Part shown: positions 60,601 through 64,000 of the stretch, piece after piece
Layout: each line of letters begins with the position of its first letter
Numbering within the stretch: the stretch's first letter is position 1
Assembly (NCBI GenBank): GCA_947561585.1
Contig: CANNZV010000850.1
Span: forward strand, 146,671 to 210,670
Source: Caprella mutica
Taxonomy: Eukaryota; Arthropoda; Malacostraca; Amphipoda; Caprellidae
Reading direction: 5' to 3'
Length of the DNA stretch: 64,000 nt
Translations under genes and position numbers: made by a program
The notes under the pieces: model-generated
What the model was told of the DNA's origin: nothing
What the model saw: only the letters and a program-made list of their open reading frames with translations
The model's database searches: none

Positions 60601-63202
60601 TGATTGTTTGAACATAGTGGATTTCAAACTCGATATGGAGGCTAATACTAAAAGGAAAGTATTAAAATCCTTAGGCTCCATATACGACGTTCTTAACATC
60701 CATTTACCATTGATTAATAGAGCTAAGTTGTACATGAGAGAATTGCAAATTGACAAGAAACTGAAATGGGATGATAAACTCTCACCTGAGAGAATTAGAG
60801 AATGGCATAATATTTGTAGACAGGTAAATAACACGCCTCTTATCGAATTACCACGAATGATCGGAGGTAGGAATGATAGCTACTCTCTGCATGCTTTCAC
60901 CGATGCTTCTAAATCTATTTATGGAGCGGTGATTTATGCTAAAAATGAGTCTAGTGGTCAGATTAGTTATCTAATGTCAAAGAATAGACTTGTTAATAAC
61001 AAGATGTTGGGGAAGTCTATTCCATCTTTGGAGATGTTAGCTGTAACATTTGGATTGCAAACATTATTCGATATCTACAACAATTTGACTGGACCTTCTA
61101 TTATAAATCCTATTAAAATAGTCAATGTTCATTTGCATACAGATAGTTTAGTTTGCATTCATTGGATTCGGAGTCATTTTGTAAACTACGATAAAATGCA
61201 GAAGCTTTCTGTATTTGTGATGAACAAGCTCCGCATTATTGACACTCTAAGCCAACAACATCCTGTTACTTTTCATTTTACCGAAGGTAAATTGAATCCC
61301 GCAGATTTTGTGACCAGGATATGCAGTTACAAAACCCTTAATAATTCTTCTTTTTTCAAAGGACCTGATTTCCTCAAGTTATCTGAAAAGGTAAATCCAG
61401 ATTTCTCTGTTTTGGTTCCGGACATTCTCTCCAAACAGGTGGACGAAGTGCCAGAGGTAGTGCAGGAGATAGAGGAACCGGAACAAGGGACTTGGGCGAT
61501 GAGGACAGAGGTACAAAATTGTGAAACTCATTTAATTAGACCCGATAAGTATTCTAGAATATCTAAACTAGTGAGAGTGTACGCTAATGTTCTCAAATTC
61601 ATTTCGAAGATTAAAACTCGTATTAGGGTTAAAAGTGGATTAACGGTAAATCCAATAAGTGAAACTGGGTTCTGTAAACAAGCGCTTCACGATATAATCT
61701 TAAGAGAACAGGAAATTCATTATCCTGAAGAGTTCGCTTTTTTGCAAAATATTTCAAGATCAAAAGTGAATGTCCCTAAAATGTCCGCAAAGTTGAATCT
61801 ATTTATAGACAATGATGGTCTGCTTAAAGTTAAATGTAAAATACCAATTAGTTACAGTGGAAAATTCCCAATCTTATTGCCAAAGCATAGCAGTATAACT
61901 AACTGTATAATTAGAGAATATCATGTTAAGTATGGTCACGCTGGTTTATATTTCACTCTGAAACAGTTGCGACCTGATTATTGGATAGAATATTGCTACT
62001 CTACTGTTAAAAAAGTAGTGAGATCTTGTAACTTGTGCAAGAGAGTTAATGCCAGACCTATTAGCCTTATTCAAAATTCTTACAGAGAAGAACGAACCAA
62101 TCCCCCTAAAGCCCCATTCGCCTATGTTTACATGGATTATTTTGGACCGTTCGTCATAAAGCGTGACAATGTTAGGTCTAAAGTTTATATTCTTGTCATC
62201 ACATGTATGTGGACGAGAGGTATAAGTTTGCAACTTTGTGATTCCCTTAGCGTTAAAGATTTCTTACGGGCAGTACAATTGCACGTGTTCAATCACGGAA
62301 TATTTCAGTATTGTGTCTCGGATCTTGGATCACAGCTTGTTGCGGGTTCAAAGGTAATTGCAGACTGGCTGAATGATGTGGAAGTAGTTAATTATTTTGA
62401 TGAGTTAAACCTAAACCATATTAAATTTGAGCAATTTTCCAAAGGTAATAGCGCCTTAGGCTCGCTTGTGGAGAACTGTGTGAAACAGTGCAAGAATTTA
62501 ATTTTCAAATCTATTAAGAATAATGTCTTGCAATATAATGATTTCTATTTTGTAATTAAAGAAACTAATTGTATTGTCAATAAGCGACCAATTGCATTCC
62601 AGAGCTCTCTTAGGGATACCAGTGTAGTTCCAGCTGCAATATCTCCAGAAATGCTGATCTATGGACGTGAAATACCGTCCATAAATATAATTCCAAGTCA
62701 GTTTAATAAGAATGACCCAGATTGGAATTATACTGCTGAGGCAATTAGACTGGACTTTGGTAACTTGCAAAGAGTAAGGGAAAGGATGAAGGAGAACTAC
62801 CATGGCGAATTCCTTCAACAGTTGATAGATCAAGCAGTGGATAAGCCTGGACGATACAAGAAAAAGTTTCACGCAAAACTGAAACCAAATGACATTGTTC
62901 TTTTGGTTGAACCTTTCGGCAAGCCCTCCACCTATCCTTTAGGTATTGTTAAAACCGTGGAGGAAAATTCGATTGGAGAGGTTACTGCAGCCAGAGTGTT
63001 GAAGGGAAAGACCAAAGAAATTGTGTATAGGCATTCTACATCATTGAAGTTGCTCATACCCGCTGTAGATGACTTTAACAATGAGTCTGTAACCCTTGAT
63101 GAGGACAATAAGGTCATGAGCGGTCCCCAGCGCCATCCAAGGAATGCCGCTAAGAGAGCTAAAGCTCGTATAGGCAATTTATTGGATGCTAACTTGGTGT
63201 AA
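57602..63202 (+). CDS. Bel-Pao Gag-Pol polyprotein (1866 aa)
   Basis: A single intact ORF. Domains in order: N-terminal coiled-coil-like region; DUF1759-type Gag (about 115-290, PDVPLPTFQNSKSESLEKF); three cysteine-rich zinc-knuckle-like clusters (C318, C355 and C376 regions); aspartic protease of the DUF1758/A17 type with D446 in KDGGSQ; reverse transcriptase with D848 in FDIQKAF and YMDN at 931-934; RNase H with D1101, E1144 and D1181; integrase with HHCC (H1441, H1446, C1476, C1479) and catalytic D1512, D1574, E1624; DUF5641 C-terminal domain to about 1845. The protein would drive particle formation, reverse transcription and integration of the element. No stop or frameshift occurs. The protease triplet is DGG, not DSG/DTG, and the RT motif ends in N, not D. 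Both may be clade variants. Confidence 0.95.
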   Translation: MASLEKNRQYLRQRLTKTCTRIKNDIVTLTLDEKHDLLEKINDIKDDLVQLDKKIFSNLLSGEVTETDLSKHSDNCDKYRSLYREHHAILENSFPNSVENSRQTNVNPPPLNKLKLPDVPLPTFQNSKSESLEKFVHGFECIVNKHNLTSYEKFIYLRNQLRDAPLVLVNSLDIQEQGYENAKKVLNEAFGDPIKVRFDSIKQLAQLKLEERTDPYVFAGEMRTILASFRSLDINRDTILQFFIWNSFNENFQNQFRQITNKNKPSLEEIEENLFIVIERYNLTKETSSVRFREKMHSSNMGTKVEYGEKPLHKGLNCYLCKSDKAPRYDHKMKDCEVYNTAFKKVNKLKSINGCIKCSFVNHSTDKCKFRFSSFCNICNKPHMSYLCLKNDETASGRNTWGKRNDVFNNIAFIMHNNSSNSLALPTFTCTALGDATNKNIRVFKDGGSQKNFVSQGLANELKLPIVNSSVKLTIHGFNTAKEVDTNIVKLNIQLGNDLREIEAICIPKITTSIKVSGIQTVVDRFSQLGYPIADDYLRTSDSEVIDGISVILGTEDDHILPLNYKLFGKSQDSSFIESPIGIIFSGNIGRMIDNLDSLPFYEVSSESAVPYCRNPNLDVSCDNLDDKIMGYCSYQTTNISETQILLDDNGVINDLELTKATESELQLELTRVLNYDSEEDDPLNTETNTLVSRYVLNTMEISSEGRLIIRLPWNNKNKHLLSKNYDLSKKILKSNFDKLKKTPDKLTMYDAVFKEQENLGIIEKVIDVEEFIKSNPNCCFLPHMGVYRMNRDTTKCRVVFLSNLAETYLNESCVSHNKAMLPGPNLNHKIFIALTLLRFDRFLLIFDIQKAFLNIGLNEIDQNKLMFLWFNNVEKGDYKIVAYRNLRLSFGLRCSPAMLMICLYFILVMSNGDSDPRVSEIKKEVYNTIYMDNGGYTCNSEKQLQYCYDKLPEIFSEYKFNLQQFVTNSDSLQNKIDARNDNVVQSNVKLLGTTWNKETDCLNIVDFKLDMEANTKRKVLKSLGSIYDVLNIHLPLINRAKLYMRELQIDKKLKWDDKLSPERIREWHNICRQVNNTPLIELPRMIGGRNDSYSLHAFTDASKSIYGAVIYAKNESSGQISYLMSKNRLVNNKMLGKSIPSLEMLAVTFGLQTLFDIYNNLTGPSIINPIKIVNVHLHTDSLVCIHWIRSHFVNYDKMQKLSVFVMNKLRIIDTLSQQHPVTFHFTEGKLNPADFVTRICSYKTLNNSSFFKGPDFLKLSEKVNPDFSVLVPDILSKQVDEVPEVVQEIEEPEQGTWAMRTEVQNCETHLIRPDKYSRISKLVRVYANVLKFISKIKTRIRVKSGLTVNPISETGFCKQALHDIILREQEIHYPEEFAFLQNISRSKVNVPKMSAKLNLFIDNDGLLKVKCKIPISYSGKFPILLPKHSSITNCIIREYHVKYGHAGLYFTLKQLRPDYWIEYCYSTVKKVVRSCNLCKRVNARPISLIQNSYREERTNPPKAPFAYVYMDYFGPFVIKRDNVRSKVYILVITCMWTRGISLQLCDSLSVKDFLRAVQLHVFNHGIFQYCVSDLGSQLVAGSKVIADWLNDVEVVNYFDELNLNHIKFEQFSKGNSALGSLVENCVKQCKNLIFKSIKNNVLQYNDFYFVIKETNCIVNKRPIAFQSSLRDTSVVPAAISPEMLIYGREIPSINIIPSQFNKNDPDWNYTAEAIRLDFGNLQRVRERMKENYHGEFLQQLIDQAVDKPGRYKKKFHAKLKPNDIVLLVEPFGKPSTYPLGIVKTVEENSIGEVTAARVLKGKTKEIVYRHSTSLKLLIPAVDDFNNESVTLDEDNKVMSGPQRHPRNAAKRAKARIGNLLDANLV

Positions 63203-63407
63203 TTTATTATCCTATACCGTTATGGTTTGTAAAAATGTGTTTTTCAGGAACGTCCCTGTGTATATATTGTTGACGTTTCTGATATTTTTTTGTATTTTGT
63301 GTGTTTTATATCTTGTGTTTTATATTATAAGCAATATTGAAATTGTTTGTTCATATAAGTCTATCCCAGCAAGTTTGCTAGACTTATATAAACCCTCTCG
63401 CCGGGAG
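63203..63407 (+). other. Region between pol and 3' LTR
   Basis: Contains a perfect 7-bp stem AAGTCTA/TAGACTT (63357-63363 and 63379-63385) with an inner GCAA/TTGC pair. It lies 22 bp before the LTR, where a polypurine tract is expected; only CCGGGAG precedes the LTR. A frame overlapping the end of pol (63186-63440) encodes a hydrophobic stretch around VPVYILLTFLIFFCILCVLY. It is too short and AT-driven to call an env gene. Confidence 0.5.
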
Positions 63408-64000
63408 TGTCTTGGAATATTTATTTATACATTAAATTAATGTATACTATCATATGAATAATCTTTAACTGTGATTGATTGACATATTATATGTATTTTA
63501 ATTGATCATGCTAATTTTGTTCATTTAGGTTTTAATGAATATATATTGAACAGTCACTGTGATCCGTTTGCTAATTATATTTATGCTATGGCAACCACAC
63601 CAATAATAGTAAATGTCCAGGATCACAGTGACGCATCTAATCAGTATTCTTCAGAGTCTCATTACAGACACATGCCGTATTCTCAAGTGTTGTAGTTCAA
63701 TAAAAACTAGAGAACATAATTACAAAGGACTTCACAGCTGTAACAAAAAGGAAGCGTGATGAGTATTAGTCCACGCAGTGTCTTTTATCACCACACGGAG
63801 TTTTCAACTATGATTGGCTAAGGTAGAGGCAAGGAGTGAGGCGGGACGATACAGGACAACGCATCTACAAATCATAAGCTGGCAGTCTTAGTATCGGAGG
63901 TTGGTTGTTATATAGGCATAGTATATTAGCAACTATTCGGTGACTGTTCTATAGCTATTCATCTCAAACCCATATTAACTTATAAACTGTTAACATCTTA
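63408..64000 (+). repeat. 3' LTR (partial, cut by window end)
   Basis: Matches the first 593 bp of the 5' LTR base for base by eye, starting TGTCTTGGAATATT. The inverted repeat recurs at 63553-63565 and 63620-63632. Confidence 0.92.

Larger units (their letters stand above)
56117..64000 (+). mobile_element. Bel-Pao LTR retrotransposon (3' end cut by the window)
   Basis: 5' LTR from 56117, leader, one gag-pol ORF (57602-63202), then the 3' LTR from 63408 to the window end. The 593 comparable LTR bases (56117-56709 versus 63408-64000) look identical with no gap, which implies a very recent insertion. Five bases before the LTR read TATGG; the matching target duplication would lie outside the window. 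The domain order protease-RT-RNase H-integrase identifies Bel-Pao. Confidence 0.95.

Noticed and set aside
63186..63440. A small hydrophobic frame after pol as an envelope gene
   Set aside because: It overlaps the end of pol, runs into the LTR, is only 84 codons and is T-rich. A membrane-like stretch is expected by chance in such sequence.

Overview
The window is a gene-poor, AT-rich and extremely repeat-rich piece of an invertebrate nuclear genome, most likely an arthropod (probably an insect). The evidence is small spliced genes with GT-AG introns for secreted peritrophin-A/CBM14-type chitin-binding proteins, a full-length Bel-Pao LTR retrotransposon, and mariner-, pogo-, hAT- and Merlin-like relics. 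I see no bacterial genes, rRNA, tRNA or CRISPR. The species cannot be fixed from the sequence.

Layout. 1-27.7 kb has no gene I can support. It holds at least eight unrelated minisatellites (units of 28, 36, 14, 21, 70, 20 and 26 bp, plus smaller ones), including a 6-kb array of a 20-bp unit with nested higher-order repeats and a 70-bp array that carries a CRE palindrome in nearly every unit. Several MITE-like elements lie between them. 27.7-32.6 kb holds chitin-binding gene A (4 exons). 32.9-43.9 kb is again repeats, including a nested stack of inverted-end elements. 43.95-56.06 kb is a tandem segmental duplication whose two units carry paralogues B and C (288 aa each, 8 visible amino-acid differences). 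The unit junction can be placed at about 51203/51204. 56.1 kb to the window end is a Bel-Pao element with a single 1866-codon gag-pol ORF. Its 3' LTR runs off the window, and the visible 593 bp look identical to the 5' LTR. It landed in a fragment of a Merlin/ISXO2-like transposase.

The most unusual signal is a dispersed family of inverted-end elements. Their termini read GGTTCTAGG (or close) at one end and GGTGxxCGG/GGAAGCCGG at the other. Next to each terminus lies a short degenerate tandem array of roughly 10-20 bp 'phrases'. The phrase differs between subfamilies but is the same, inverted, at both ends of one element. Several copies have 8-9 bp target-site duplications, and some can be checked against empty sites in paralogous sequence in this window. 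They resemble Foldback/Galileo-type elements in architecture. No encoded transposase is visible.

How the genes work together: A, B and C share exon structure, splice phases and a conserved promoter block (paired GATA-type sites, E-box, TATA region). They form a small co-regulated cluster of secreted cysteine-rich chitin-binding proteins, by family plausibly midgut peritrophic matrix or cuticle components. Most size differences between the copies come from transposon insertions in introns and flanks.
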